64,000 nt of DNA from Polaribacter sp. GTDB taxonomy: Bacteria > Bacteroidota > Bacteroidia > Flavobacteriales > Flavobacteriaceae. The position numbers and the translations under genes were made by a program. How positions within the stretch are numbered: the stretch's first letter is position 1; each line of letters opens with the position of its first letter. Shown piece after piece: positions 1 to 8,430 of this stretch. The notes under the pieces are model-generated. The model ran no database searches and was not told the origin of the DNA. It saw nothing but the letters and a program-made list of their open reading frames with translations. The stretch is taken from the NCBI GenBank assembly GCA_020740485.1, contig DYMN01000008.1, positions 1 through 64,000 of the forward strand, in the 5' to 3' direction.

Positions 1-443
1 CATTTATAGAAAAAATAAAATCCGATTTTGAACTAGTTTCTGAAAGTAATGAGATTTTGAAAGCCCAAAAGCTGCATCAGTTTTCAATGTATCTTGATGG
101 GAAATGGTATTTATTGAATGCCAAAAACCATACTTTTGATGATACAAAACCTTTGGAAAGTTTGGATGTTACCGTTTTGTCAAAGTATGTTTTAGAACCA
201 ATTTTAAATATAAAAGACCTTAGAACCAGCACTCGAATTGATTTTGTAGGTGGTATTCGCGGTTTGGGCGAACTGCAAAAAAGAGTGGACAGTGGCGAAA
301 TGGCAGTTGCCTTTGCCTTATTTCCTGTTTCCATGAAACAATTGATGGACATTGCAGATTCAGGTAATATTATGCCACCTAAAGTGACTTGGTTTGAGCC
401 AAAATTACGTTCCGGTTTGGTAATTCATCGATTTGATAAATAA
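1..443 (+). CDS. DUF1015 family protein, C-terminal part (5' end outside window)
   Basis: The reading frame is open from base 3 to the stop at 441-443 and has no convincing start inside the window; the TTG at 57 is an internal leucine, so this is the last ~147 codons of a longer gene. The C-terminus, with a PVSMKQLMDIAD stretch, then MPPKVTWFEPKL and SGLVIHR, matches the end of the DUF1015 (PF06245) family, whose members usually exceed 400 residues. Their biochemical role is unknown. A 33-bp gap separates it from the following toxin-antitoxin pair. Confidence 0.8.
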   Translation, partial: FIEKIKSDFELVSESNEILKAQKLHQFSMYLDGKWYLLNAKNHTFDDTKPLESLDVTVLSKYVLEPILNIKDLRTSTRIDFVGGIRGLGELQKRVDSGEMAVAFALFPVSMKQLMDIADSGNIMPPKVTWFEPKLRSGLVIHRFDK

Positions 444-476
444 TTTATTAATATTGCATATACAAATCAACTAATT

Positions 477-698
477 ATGAATTTAGTAACTATTGATATT
501 TTAAATCCTAAAGCCGTAAAACTTCTAAAAAATTTAGAAGATTTAGATTTGATTTCTATAAAAGAAAAATCGAATTCAGGGTTCGACAAATTTTTAAAAA
601 AATTGAGGTCTAATGCAAAACAATCACTGTCAATTGACAAAATAACTAAAGAAGTTGAGCAAGTGAGATTAAAAAGACATGCATCAAAAAAAAGTTAG
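477..698 (+). CDS. Antitoxin-like protein, DUF2683 type
   Basis: This is a 73-residue protein that begins VTIDILNPKAVKLLKNLEDL and ends in a basic tail (RLKRHASKKS). The layout matches the small DUF2683-like proteins that usually sit directly before PIN-domain toxins in Bacteroidota. No enzyme motif is visible. The N-terminal half is probably a short structured dimer domain, and the charged C-terminal half (about 45-73) probably wraps the toxin; that is inference from family behaviour. The gene overlaps the PIN gene by 20 bp, so the two are translationally coupled. Confidence 0.75.
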   Translation: MNLVTIDILNPKAVKLLKNLEDLDLISIKEKSNSGFDKFLKKLRSNAKQSLSIDKITKEVEQVRLKRHASKKS

Positions 699-1092
699 GA
701 TTATAATTGACACTAATGTTTGGATTAGTATTTTGATTACCAATAATTTTAAACGTTTTGATGAATTGATATTCGATAATAAGGTATTATTATTATATAG
801 TGATGAACTTTTAAGTGAATTAATTTCAGTAGTAAACAGACCAAAATTTAAAAAAATTTTAAATAAACAAGATGTAAAAAAACTGATTGGTTTTATGCAA
901 GACTTTGCTGAAATTGTTGAAGTTCAATCCGAAGTTAATCAATGTCGAGATTTAAAAGATAACTTTATTTTGTCTTTGGCAAAAGACTCAAATGCTGAAT
1001 ATATTATTACCGGTGATTATGATCTGTTGGATTTAGAAAAGTTTGAAAACACAAAAATTCTTACAATCAATCAATTTTTACAAATATTTTAA
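679..1092 (+). CDS. PIN-domain toxin (putative RNase), COG1569 type
   Basis: This is a 137-residue PIN-domain protein. The acidic metal-binding residues are all visible: D11 in the IIIDTNVW strand, E47 in SDELLSEL, D94 in CRDLKDNF and D113 in IITGDYDLL. That is the arrangement of the 'putative toxin-antitoxin system toxin component, PIN family'. Such proteins are Mg/Mn-dependent RNases held inactive by the upstream antitoxin. It overlaps the antitoxin gene by 20 bp and is complete, so the pair is probably functional. The RNA target cannot be read from sequence. Confidence 0.85.
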   Translation: MHQKKVRIIIDTNVWISILITNNFKRFDELIFDNKVLLLYSDELLSELISVVNRPKFKKILNKQDVKKLIGFMQDFAEIVEVQSEVNQCRDLKDNFILSLAKDSNAEYIITGDYDLLDLEKFENTKILTINQFLQIF

Positions 1093-1100
1093 TCACAACA

Positions 1101-1781
1101 ATGTTCATATCTAAAAATCTAAATAGAATAAAATCCGAACTACCTGCGCACGTTACATTGGTAGCAGTGAGCAAAACAAAGCCTATTGCCGATATTCAGA
1201 AAGCGTATGAGGCAGGTCAACGTGATTTTGGCGAAAATAAGGTACAGGAAATGGTGGAAAAATACGATGCATTACCTAAAGATATACGATGGCACATGAT
1301 TGGGCATTTGCAGAAGAACAAAGTAAAATATATGGCGCATTTTGTGCATCTGATACACGGTGTAGATAGTTTAGAATTATTGGAAGAAATAGATAAACAA
1401 GCCAATAAATACAATAGAGTAATTCATTGTTTGTTACAAGTTTACATAGCACAAGAAGAAACTAAATTTGGTTTCACTCAAGATGAAGTTTTGGAAGTTA
1501 TCAATAGTGATGAGCTCCAAAACCTTAAAAATATCAAAATAGTAGGGTTGATGGGAATGGCAAGTAATACTGAAAATGAGGAACAAATTAAAATGGAATT
1601 CAGTAACTTAAATAACTTTTTCCAAAAGTTGAGGCAAGAAAAAACTGAAACTTTAAATATGAAACTTGAAACACTATCCATGGGAATGAGTGGAGATTAT
1701 AATATTGCAATAACTGAAGGGAGTAATATGGTCAGAATTGGGAGTGCTATTTTTGGATCAAGAAATTATATTGCATTATGA
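1101..1781 (+). CDS. YggS/PLPBP family pyridoxal phosphate homeostasis protein
   Basis: This 226-residue single-domain TIM-barrel protein binds pyridoxal 5'-phosphate without known catalysis and buffers PLP and amino-acid pools. The PLP lysine is K25 in VAVSKTKP. Other family landmarks are DFGENKVQE, WHMIGHLQKNK, the GLMGMA segment and MGMSGDY near the C-terminus. Length is normal. It starts 8 bp after the PIN toxin and overlaps the following ATPase gene by 4 bp (ATGA), which makes it the first member of a compact run ending with fmt. Confidence 0.93.
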   Translation: MFISKNLNRIKSELPAHVTLVAVSKTKPIADIQKAYEAGQRDFGENKVQEMVEKYDALPKDIRWHMIGHLQKNKVKYMAHFVHLIHGVDSLELLEEIDKQANKYNRVIHCLLQVYIAQEETKFGFTQDEVLEVINSDELQNLKNIKIVGLMGMASNTENEEQIKMEFSNLNNFFQKLRQEKTETLNMKLETLSMGMSGDYNIAITEGSNMVRIGSAIFGSRNYIAL

Positions 1782-2320
1782 GTAAAAAAATAGTTATTAC
1801 AGGAGCACCCGGGACAGGAAAATCCACCATTATTTTGGAGTTAGAAAAACGAGGATACGCTTGTCTACATGAAATTTCACGAGAGGTAACATTAGAAGCA
1901 CGTAAAAAAGGTACTGAACAACTATTTCTTACTGAACCTTTGTTATTCAGTGATTTACTTTTAAAAGGTCGTGCAAAACAATTTATTGAATCAAGTGAAT
2001 TGGAGTGTGATTTGATTTTTTTTGATAGAGGAATCCCTGATGTTCAATCGTATTTGAATTATATAGGGATGGATTATCCGGACGATTATGAAAAAAAAGG
2101 AAAAAAATATCGTTACGATTTTGTTTTCCTAATGCCTCCGTGGGAAGATATTTATACAAATGACACAGAACGTTATGAAACTTTTGAGCAATCTTTAGCT
2201 ATTCACAATCACTTAGACAAAACTTACAAAAAATTAGGTTATAGAGTAGTAGAAGTACCGCCCGGAACGATAGATAAACGCATTTCTTATATTTTAAATA
2301 TCATTGAAACCTTTCAATGA
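1778..2320 (+). CDS. AAA family ATPase (AAA_28 / NadR-Ttd14-like)
   Basis: This is a 180-residue P-loop protein. The Walker A motif GAPGTGKST lies at residues 9-17, a Walker-B-like LIFFDRG follows around residue 85, and a conserved R-Y-E-T segment lies near 140, as in the AAA_28 domain related to the NadR kinase half and to Ttd14. It is a likely small-molecule kinase or NTPase; the substrate is unknown. Its start overlaps the PLPBP stop by 4 bp and its stop overlaps the recQ start by 4 bp, so the three genes are translationally coupled. Confidence 0.85.
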   Translation: MSKKIVITGAPGTGKSTIILELEKRGYACLHEISREVTLEARKKGTEQLFLTEPLLFSDLLLKGRAKQFIESSELECDLIFFDRGIPDVQSYLNYIGMDYPDDYEKKGKKYRYDFVFLMPPWEDIYTNDTERYETFEQSLAIHNHLDKTYKKLGYRVVEVPPGTIDKRISYILNIIETFQ

Positions 2321-4221
2321 AAGATGCAGTTGAAATACTGAAAAAATATTGGGATTATGACAAATTCAGAACACCCCAAGCAGAAATTATTGAAAAAGTA
2401 ATTGAAAAAAAAGACGTTATTGCTTTATTACCAACGGGTTCCGGAAAATCACTGTGTTTTCAAGTGCCTACATTAATGCGCGAAAAAGGAATTTGCTTGG
2501 TAATTTCTCCCTTAGTGGCTTTAATGAAAGACCAAGTAGAACAATTAGAAAAAAGAAACATTAAAGCGTTAGCTCTTTCCGGTTTACTTTCTGTTAATGA
2601 ACAAGTTAGGTTATTTGATAATCTTATGTTTGGCGACTATCGTTTTTTGTACATAGCTCCGGAAAGATTGCAATCAGATTTTTTTTTAGAAAAACTGAGA
2701 CAACTACCCATCACTTTGATTGCTGTAGATGAAGCTCATTGTATCAGTGAATGGGGACACGATTTCAGACCAACCTATCTTAAAATAAATATTTTAAAGA
2801 ATATTTTTCCTAATGTAAATACGATTGCCCTAACGGCTACTGCAACACCAAAAGTTCTCGAAGACATTCAAAAATATCTGCTACTAAACAAACCTTTTGT
2901 TTTTAACAAAACCTCAATTAGAGACAATCTCAAAATCAATGTTATTGAAAGTGCGAATAAATACAAGTCACTTTTAAAATTACTAAAACACAAAAAAGAA
3001 ACAGTGATCATCTATGCGGGAAGTAGAAAAAACGTAGAAAACACATCGGATTTTTTGAATCAAAATGGCTTAAAGAGTACGTTTTATCACGCCGGAATGA
3101 CCAAAGAACAAAAAGACAAAACCTACTTATCATGGATTTCCGAAAAAACGCCTATTATAATTGCTACTAATGCTTTTGGAATGGGAATAGATAAGCCGAA
3201 TGTCAGGAAAGTCTTCCACACAGCCATTCCCAACTCTATTGAAAATTACGTTCAGGAAATTGGAAGAGCCGGAAGAGACGGCATAATGTCCGAAACTTAT
3301 CTAATTGAAAATATTTCTGACATTTCTAATGGAAAAGAATTGTATTTCAGTACGCTACCGGATGAAAGTTTCATAAGAAATGCATATAATTACTTGAATC
3401 AGTATTTTAAAATTACTTATGGTGCAATACCCGAAGAAGAATTTCATTTCAACCTAAATGCATTTTCAACTCATTATGGAATATCAGTTGTAAAAATGCA
3501 TTATACTATGGAAATTTTTGAAAGAGAAAGTTTGATTGCCTTAAGCCAACAAAGAGAAAATTATCATCAAATAGTTATAAAGGCTACATCCAATCAATTA
3601 TTTGATTATTACAAAAAAAATCCAATAAAAGAATTGATTATCAAATTTTTATTGAGAAATTATGAGGGAATTTTGGATTATCCCACAAGAGTGAATCCTT
3701 ATGAAATTGCTCAAAATTTAAAGGTTGAGGTAAGGGAAATTGAAAAAAAACTAACAGAAATACATGTAGATGGAATTATTGATTACCAAAATCAAGTTGG
3801 AACTACGGCATTGAGATTTTTACTGCCCCGAGAAGATCAATACACGATGAATCGCATCACTAAAGAAGTACAGAAATATTTACAACTGAAAAAGGAAAAA
3901 TATCAAAAAATGTTAGATTATATACTTGATAACCAAACTTGTAGAAATATGCAAATTGCTACATATTTTGGAGAAACTTTAACAGAGCCCTGTGGGATTT
4001 GTGATGTTTGCACAAGTAAAAACACTAAAAAATCAAACAAAAAAATCATCAAAAAAGAAATTCTCAGTTTGATTGAAAATTTTAAAACTCTCACAGTAAA
4101 TCAAATAACAGATGCAATGGAGTATCCCGAAACGGATGTATTAAAAGAAATAAGAGCACTCTTAGAGGATGAAATTTTAATTTTAAATTTGCAAAATCAA
4201 ATTACATTTAATGGAAAGTAA
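2317..4221 (+). CDS. recQ: ATP-dependent DNA helicase RecQ (HRDC-less)
   Basis: This is a superfamily 2 3'-5' DNA helicase of 634 residues. Walker A TGSGKS is at about 40-45, the DEAH box at 138-141, the aromatic-rich loop is CISEWGHDFRP, and motif VI is QEIGRAGRDG near 320. The RecQ-Ct zinc site uses four cysteines at about 545-565 (TCRNM, then EPCGICDVC). After the winged-helix region the protein ends in a short Lys-rich segment and a helical tail rather than a recognisable HRDC domain. It overlaps the ATPase gene by 4 bp and fmt by 11 bp. Role: recombination and fork repair. Confidence 0.95.
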   Translation: MKDAVEILKKYWDYDKFRTPQAEIIEKVIEKKDVIALLPTGSGKSLCFQVPTLMREKGICLVISPLVALMKDQVEQLEKRNIKALALSGLLSVNEQVRLFDNLMFGDYRFLYIAPERLQSDFFLEKLRQLPITLIAVDEAHCISEWGHDFRPTYLKINILKNIFPNVNTIALTATATPKVLEDIQKYLLLNKPFVFNKTSIRDNLKINVIESANKYKSLLKLLKHKKETVIIYAGSRKNVENTSDFLNQNGLKSTFYHAGMTKEQKDKTYLSWISEKTPIIIATNAFGMGIDKPNVRKVFHTAIPNSIENYVQEIGRAGRDGIMSETYLIENISDISNGKELYFSTLPDESFIRNAYNYLNQYFKITYGAIPEEEFHFNLNAFSTHYGISVVKMHYTMEIFERESLIALSQQRENYHQIVIKATSNQLFDYYKKNPIKELIIKFLLRNYEGILDYPTRVNPYEIAQNLKVEVREIEKKLTEIHVDGIIDYQNQVGTTALRFLLPREDQYTMNRITKEVQKYLQLKKEKYQKMLDYILDNQTCRNMQIATYFGETLTEPCGICDVCTSKNTKKSNKKIIKKEILSLIENFKTLTVNQITDAMEYPETDVLKEIRALLEDEILILNLQNQITFNGK

Positions 4222-5161
4222 AAATTTGAGAATCGTATTTATGGGAACACCTGATTTTGCTGTGGGCGTTTTAGATAAATTAGTAACAGGGAATTACAAG
4301 GTGGTAGGGGTGGTCACTGTTGCTGACAAACCGGCAGGTCGCGGAAAAATTATGACATCATCTGCCGTAAAGAAATACGCAGATGAAAACAAAATTAAAG
4401 TATTGCAACCCACTAATTTAAAAAATGAAGATTTTTTAACAGCGTTAACCAACTTAGAGCCTGATTTACAAATTGTGGTAGCATTTAGAATGTTACCAAA
4501 AGCAGTTTGGAGTCTTCCTAAATTCGGTACTTTTAATTTACACGCCTCATTGTTACCGGCGTACAGAGGATCGGCTCCCATCAACTGGGCTATCATCAAT
4601 GGAGAAAAAGAAACGGGAGTTACGACTTTTTTTATCGACGAAAAAATTGATACAGGTGAAATTATTTTGAGCGATAAAACCAAAATAAGTGAAAATGATA
4701 CTGCCGGAACTATACATGATCAATTGATGCTCATGGGTGCCGATTTGGTAGTGAAAACAGTTGATATTATTGCAAATCAAGATATTAAAACAAAAAAACA
4801 ACCTGATTTACCCATTTCATTAGCTCCAAAACTGTTTAAAGAAAACTGCCAAATTAATTGGGATGATAGTATAGATAACCTATATAATTTCATAAGAGGA
4901 TTAAGTCCATTTCCAACAGCGTGGACTAAGTATATTAACGAAAAAGAAATTGGGGAATTCAAGATATACAGTGCAACTAAAGAATATGAAATACATGAAT
5001 TTGAAATTGGGAAAATAATTAGTTCCAAAAATAGAATTAAAATCGCAGTTAAATCAGGATATATCATCATTGATGAAATTCAAATGCCATCTAAGAAGCG
5101 AATGGATACTAAAAGTTTGTTAAATGGTTACAAATTCTCTGATTTAGCAAGGGTTTTATGA
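4211..5161 (+). CDS. fmt: Methionyl-tRNA formyltransferase
   Basis: Fmt transfers a formyl group from 10-formyl-THF to Met-tRNA(fMet) for translation initiation. At 316 residues the length is typical. The N-terminal formyltransferase domain shows VFMGTPDFAV, the SLLPAYRGSAPI signature near 114-125 with the catalytic Asn/His upstream (FNLHAS), and DEKIDTGEI. The C-terminal OB-like domain follows (NLYNFIRGLSPFPTAW onward). The gene starts inside the last codons of recQ (11-bp overlap), an unusual but stable coupling to a DNA repair gene. About 165 bp separate it from the HU gene. Confidence 0.95.
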   Translation: MESKNLRIVFMGTPDFAVGVLDKLVTGNYKVVGVVTVADKPAGRGKIMTSSAVKKYADENKIKVLQPTNLKNEDFLTALTNLEPDLQIVVAFRMLPKAVWSLPKFGTFNLHASLLPAYRGSAPINWAIINGEKETGVTTFFIDEKIDTGEIILSDKTKISENDTAGTIHDQLMLMGADLVVKTVDIIANQDIKTKKQPDLPISLAPKLFKENCQINWDDSIDNLYNFIRGLSPFPTAWTKYINEKEIGEFKIYSATKEYEIHEFEIGKIISSKNRIKIAVKSGYIIIDEIQMPSKKRMDTKSLLNGYKFSDLARVL

Positions 5162-5262
5162 ATTTAGAAATCTAAAATTGGTGCAAAATTTGCGATTTAA
5201 CAGTTAGTTATTAACAAAAGAGTGATTTTATTAACATAATTTAATGTTTTTTAAATATAAAT

Positions 5263-5292
5263 TTGCGTTAGCCCTTGTATTGTCTATCTTTG
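5263..5292 (+). promoter_or_regulatory. Bacteroidota-type promoter of the HU gene
   Basis: The -7 element TATCTTTG (5285-5292) fits the TAnnTTTG consensus, and a TTG lies 19 bp upstream at 5263-5265. The start codon of the HU gene follows about 35 bp downstream. This is the clearest match to the flavobacterial promoter consensus in the window. Confidence 0.65.
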
Positions 5293-5327
5293 CGATGAGT
5301 TTAATAATTAATTAAAAAATTCACATT

Positions 5328-5600
5328 ATGAACAAACAAGATTTAATCGATGCAATGGCAGAAGCTGCCGGTATCACTAAAGTAGCTGCAAAAGCTGCCT
5401 TAGAATCATTTACTGACAATGTAACAAAATCTCTTAAAAAAGGAGATAAAGTAGCATTGGTAGGTTGGGGAACTTTCTCTGTATCTGCAAGAAAAGCACG
5501 TACCGGACGCAATCCTCAAACCGGAAAAGAAATTAAAATCGCTGCTAAAAAAGTAGTTCGTTTTAAAGCTGGATCAAAATTTGACGAAGCTGTAAACTAA
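5328..5600 (+). CDS. HU family DNA-binding protein
   Basis: This 90-residue histone-like protein bends and compacts DNA as a dimer. It shows the full HU pattern: [15 protein letters not shown] at the start, the GWGTFSV turn, the arm [14 protein letters not shown] with its intercalating proline in RNPQTG, and VRFKAGSKF near the end. It is a single-gene unit with its own promoter (5263-5292) and a strong intrinsic terminator directly after the stop, as expected for an abundant protein. Confidence 0.96.
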   Translation: MNKQDLIDAMAEAAGITKVAAKAALESFTDNVTKSLKKGDKVALVGWGTFSVSARKARTGRNPQTGKEIKIAAKKVVRFKAGSKFDEAVN

Positions 5601-5626
5601 TCACTTTATTTTACAACGAAAAATTT

Positions 5627-5652
5627 AATCCCGATTTTTTCGGGATTTTTTT
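5627..5652 (+). terminator. Intrinsic terminator of the HU gene
   Basis: An 8-bp stem AATCCCGA / TCGGGATT (5627-5634 and 5640-5647) with a T-loop is followed by a run of T, 27 bp after the HU stop codon. Confidence 0.85.
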
Positions 5653-5704
5653 ATTTTAAAAAAATGGTATTATTTTTGACTATCCTTTCTAAAATCTCGA
5701 TAAA

Positions 5705-6262
5705 ATGATATCTCAAGGTATTCAAAAAGGAAATTTATTAATTGCTGAGCCAACTACTCTGGCAGATAAATCTTTCAATAGAACAATAATCCTTTTAGCA
5801 GAACACAACGAAAGTGGATCTGTAGGGTTTATAATGAATAAACCAAGTCAATTTTTAATAAAAGACTTAGTTTTCGAAATACAATCTGATATGCACGTTT
5901 ATATTGGTGGACCGGTAGAACAAGGTAATTTGTATTTTATCCACACTGTGCCGGAATTAATACCTGATAGCGTAATGATTGACAAAGGAATTTATTGGGG
6001 TGGCAATTACGATGCTGTCATAAGTTTAATCAATCAAGGATTAATCAAAAATTCAGAAATCCGCTTCTTTTTGGGATATTCGGGTTGGTCTTTTGAACAA
6101 TTGGAAGATGAAATGAAAGAAAAAACATGGAAAATTATCGAAAATAATTATCCTAATATCCTATCAATAAGCAATGCAAATAGTTGGAAAGAAAAATTAT
6201 TAGAAATGGGTGGTAAATATAAAATATGGGCTAATTCACCGGAAGATCCTTCGTTAAATTAA
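5705..6262 (+). CDS. YqgE/AlgH family protein
   Basis: This 185-residue protein has the DUF179 fold (YqgE/AlgH). It begins with the family motif for a retained leading segment, QGNLLIAEPTTLADKSFNRTIILL (visible across residues 6-30), then GSVGFIMNKPS and VYIGGPVEQGNLYFIH, with GYSGWSFEQLEDEM near the C-terminus. The function is unclear; AlgH was named for an effect on alginate regulation in Pseudomonas. Length is normal. The HU - YqgE - class IV aminotransferase - START-like order is a common flavobacterial neighbourhood. Confidence 0.93.
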   Translation: MISQGIQKGNLLIAEPTTLADKSFNRTIILLAEHNESGSVGFIMNKPSQFLIKDLVFEIQSDMHVYIGGPVEQGNLYFIHTVPELIPDSVMIDKGIYWGGNYDAVISLINQGLIKNSEIRFFLGYSGWSFEQLEDEMKEKTWKIIENNYPNILSISNANSWKEKLLEMGGKYKIWANSPEDPSLN

Positions 6263-6357
6263 GTGTAAATTAAAATTGGCTATTTTAAAATTTTTATGGT
6301 GGATTAATGTATTTAGTCTTTAATCAGTAGTTGTGGAATTAAGTTAATTGAGTTAAT

Positions 6358-6471
6358 GGGTTATTAGTCTATTATAGACACAGTCTTAATTAACTTTTTA
6401 ACCAATCCGATAACCTAAGAGTTATTTGGTTATTAATCTATTATAGACAGTCTTAATTAACCTTTTTAACC
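6358..6471. repeat. Two copies of a ~45-bp imperfect direct repeat
   Basis: Copy 1 spans 6358-6403 and copy 2 spans 6428-6471. Both read GGTTATTARTCTATTATAG, then ACAGTCTTAATTAAC and TTTTTAACC, with copy 1 carrying two extra bases. Copy 2 runs into a second nonamer CCTTTTTAA. The segment lies between convergent genes (YqgE and the class IV aminotransferase) and holds no ORF. Confidence 0.75.
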
Positions 6472-6541
6472 TTTTTAACTTGATTAACTTTGTGTTTATA
6501 TAAGTAATAATTTACCACAAAAAATCTACTAAAGCCAAATT

Positions 6542-7384
6542 TTAATACAGCGATTTAATGATCTCATTAATTTTACTACTTTGTTTAGTGGCGTATATCC
6601 TATTTTTAAAATTTTGAACTCCTTGTGCGCCTATTATTGAATTGGTATAAAAAATCTCATCGGCTTGAATTAAATCAAAAAGATTTAATTCTGTTTCAGT
6701 TACAACGTAATCGCTATATTTTTTTAGTAGTGTAACAATTTTTTTTCTAATAATTCCGTCTATACAACCTTCAGAAAGCAATGGAGTTTTTATCGTATTC
6801 TCTTTGATGATAAATATATTTCCGTTGATAACACTTACTATTCTTCTATGATGGTTTAGCAATAAAACATTATTATATTCATTTTCATCGGCAAAAATAG
6901 AAGCTAATACATTGACTAATTTGTTGGTAGATTTCACATTATTCAAGCTATTTTGGTTAATAGTTTGTTCTTTGTAAACACCAATTTTAATATTTGGGGT
7001 GTTTATTTCTGTGAAAATTTCAGCTTGAATCAAAAAATTTATATCATTTACTTTTGGCAAGTATAATCCTTCGCCTTTTCTGAAAATAGAAGTTCTTACT
7101 CTGGCATCTTTAAGTTTTTTTTCAATTAACAATCTGTGTATTTCATTTTCCCAAAAATTTTGTGTAAAAAAAATAGGGATTTCCATTCGTAGTAAACGCA
7201 TCCCTTTTAATAGTCTAAAATAATGGTCTTCAGCGAAAATTATTTTAGAATCTATAATTAATAATGTATCAAAAATACCATCACCATACAAAAAGGCTCT
7301 ATTTATATCATTAAAATCAATAGTATCAACGATAGAACCATTGAAATTAAATACGTTAATAAAAAAAGTAGATTGATTAAGCAT
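6542..7384 (-). CDS. Class IV aminotransferase-like protein (PabC/IlvE fold)
   Basis: This is a 280-residue fold-type IV PLP enzyme. Visible landmarks are RAFLYGDGIFDTLL near residue 29, an arginine at RLLRMEI, the probable PLP lysine in NVKSTNK (about 149), the GNIF strand, and TPLLSEGCIDGIIR. The glutamate that normally precedes the N-x-F motif by five residues, and contacts the PLP ring nitrogen in IlvE/PabC, is serine here (IVSVINGNIF). It may therefore be a divergent or altered enzyme. Typical annotations are branched-chain aminotransferase or aminodeoxychorismate lyase; the substrate is not determinable. Confidence 0.85.
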   Translation of the reverse strand: MLNQSTFFINVFNFNGSIVDTIDFNDINRAFLYGDGIFDTLLIIDSKIIFAEDHYFRLLKGMRLLRMEIPIFFTQNFWENEIHRLLIEKKLKDARVRTSIFRKGEGLYLPKVNDINFLIQAEIFTEINTPNIKIGVYKEQTINQNSLNNVKSTNKLVNVLASIFADENEYNNVLLLNHHRRIVSVINGNIFIIKENTIKTPLLSEGCIDGIIRKKIVTLLKKYSDYVVTETELNLFDLIQADEIFYTNSIIGAQGVQNFKNRIYATKQSSKINEIIKSLY

Positions 7385-7395
7385 TTAAAAAAAAG

Positions 7396-7469
7396 TAGCG
7401 AGGAGCAGGATCGAACTGCCGACCTTAGGGTTATGAATCCTACGCTCTAACCATCTGAGCTACCTCGCC
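7396..7469 (-). tRNA. tRNA-Met(CAT)
   Basis: Read on the minus strand, GGCGAGG (7469-7463) pairs with CCTCGCT (G1-U72 wobble), and the D arm is GCTC/GAGC. The anticodon loop is TTCATAA on a stem whose last pair is A-C, and the T arm GGCAG TTCGATC CTGCT is intact. CCA is not encoded. The anticodon stem lacks the three G-C pairs of initiators and the acceptor end is not C1-A72, so it is most likely elongator tRNA-Met; a lysidine-modified tRNA-Ile2 is the alternative. Confidence 0.92.
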
Positions 7470-7607
7470 TTGTTTTTTGAGTTTGCAAATATACTATTTT
7501 TAATAATAAAACAATTATTTAGGCTACAAAAATAATTTAGTTTTTGTTACTCTCTTTTAAAAAATTTGTTTATTTTGCCAAACAATTAAATTTTACAATT
7601 AATGATT

Positions 7608-7994
7608 ATGACAGATAAAATAAAAATCCATTTAGAATATCCCATCAATGCTTCTCCTCATATGTTATTTCAATATTTTTCGCTGGCATCAAGTCTAGAT
7701 GAATGGTTTGCAGATCATGTTAATTCAAGAGGGGATATTTATACTTTTATTTGGGGTGATTCTGAAGAACAAGCGAAAGTTTTAAAATACGACACCGAAG
7801 AATATATTCGTTTTCAGTGGATAAAAGATAAAGGGACTGAATGCTATTTTGAATTTAGAATATCTGTAGATGAGTTGACTAACGATGTCTCATTGTTAGT
7901 GACGGATTTTGCTGAAACCGATGAAATAGATGAAACTAAAATGTTTTGGGATAATCAGATAAGTGAATTAAAGAAAACAATCGGAGCTGCTTAA
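7608..7994 (+). CDS. START-like domain protein (SRPBCC superfamily)
   Basis: This protein of about 128 residues has the START_2/AHSA1-like fold: a first strand KIHLEYPINASP, then helix MLFQYFSLASSLDEWFADHV, the FIWGDSEEQAKVL strand and a C-terminal helix. Such proteins form a hydrophobic pocket, but no ligand is known. An ATG at 7602 gives two extra residues (Met-Ile); 7608 (MTDKIK) is preferred because relatives start with M-(S/T)-D-K. It is followed after 20 bp by DUF423, a likely two-gene unit. Confidence 0.88.
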   Translation: MTDKIKIHLEYPINASPHMLFQYFSLASSLDEWFADHVNSRGDIYTFIWGDSEEQAKVLKYDTEEYIRFQWIKDKGTECYFEFRISVDELTNDVSLLVTDFAETDEIDETKMFWDNQISELKKTIGAA

Positions 7995-8014
7995 CATTTT
8001 AAAAATTTCTTAAA

Positions 8015-8383
8015 ATGAGTAAAAATATTTTATTTTTCACCGCAGTATTAGGCGCTTTGGGTATAGCTTTAGGTGCTTTTGGAGCACACGCGTTAAAGGA
8101 TTTGTTGGGAGAACAAACTAAAAATTGGGAAACAGCTGTAAAATACCAAATGTTTCATGTGTTAGCCATTCTAATTGTTCAAAATACTCCACAAATTTCA
8201 ATGAGTTCTAAAAATACGATCAGTTTTTTATTTTTGATTGGGATTCTATTTTTCTCAGGTTCTCTTTTTCTCATTTCATCCAAAATAATTGAAGCAAAAT
8301 ACATTTGGTTTATCACACCATTGGGCGGATTGAGTTTTATTTCAGGATGGATACTATTGGCTTTGAATTTTCTAAAAAAATAA
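8015..8383 (+). CDS. DUF423 family integral membrane protein
   Basis: This 122-residue protein has four predicted transmembrane segments (about 4-24, 45-62, 68-88 and 95-118). The family signature LGALGIALGAFGAHALK lies in the first helix, and WETAVKYQMFH follows at about 38-48. DUF423 proteins are small inner-membrane proteins of unknown function. It is 20 bp after the START-like gene and 47 bp before the next start. Confidence 0.92.
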   Translation: MSKNILFFTAVLGALGIALGAFGAHALKDLLGEQTKNWETAVKYQMFHVLAILIVQNTPQISMSSKNTISFLFLIGILFFSGSLFLISSKIIEAKYIWFITPLGGLSFISGWILLALNFLKK

Positions 8384-8430
8384 AAATTAAGATCCTATTT
8401 TTCACTTATTACCCTTTAAACTTTTTTTCA

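Noticed and set aside
8305-8430. Longer start for the T9SS protein at 8305
   Set aside because: It would overlap DUF423 by 79 bp and bury the clear signal peptide that starts at 8431.
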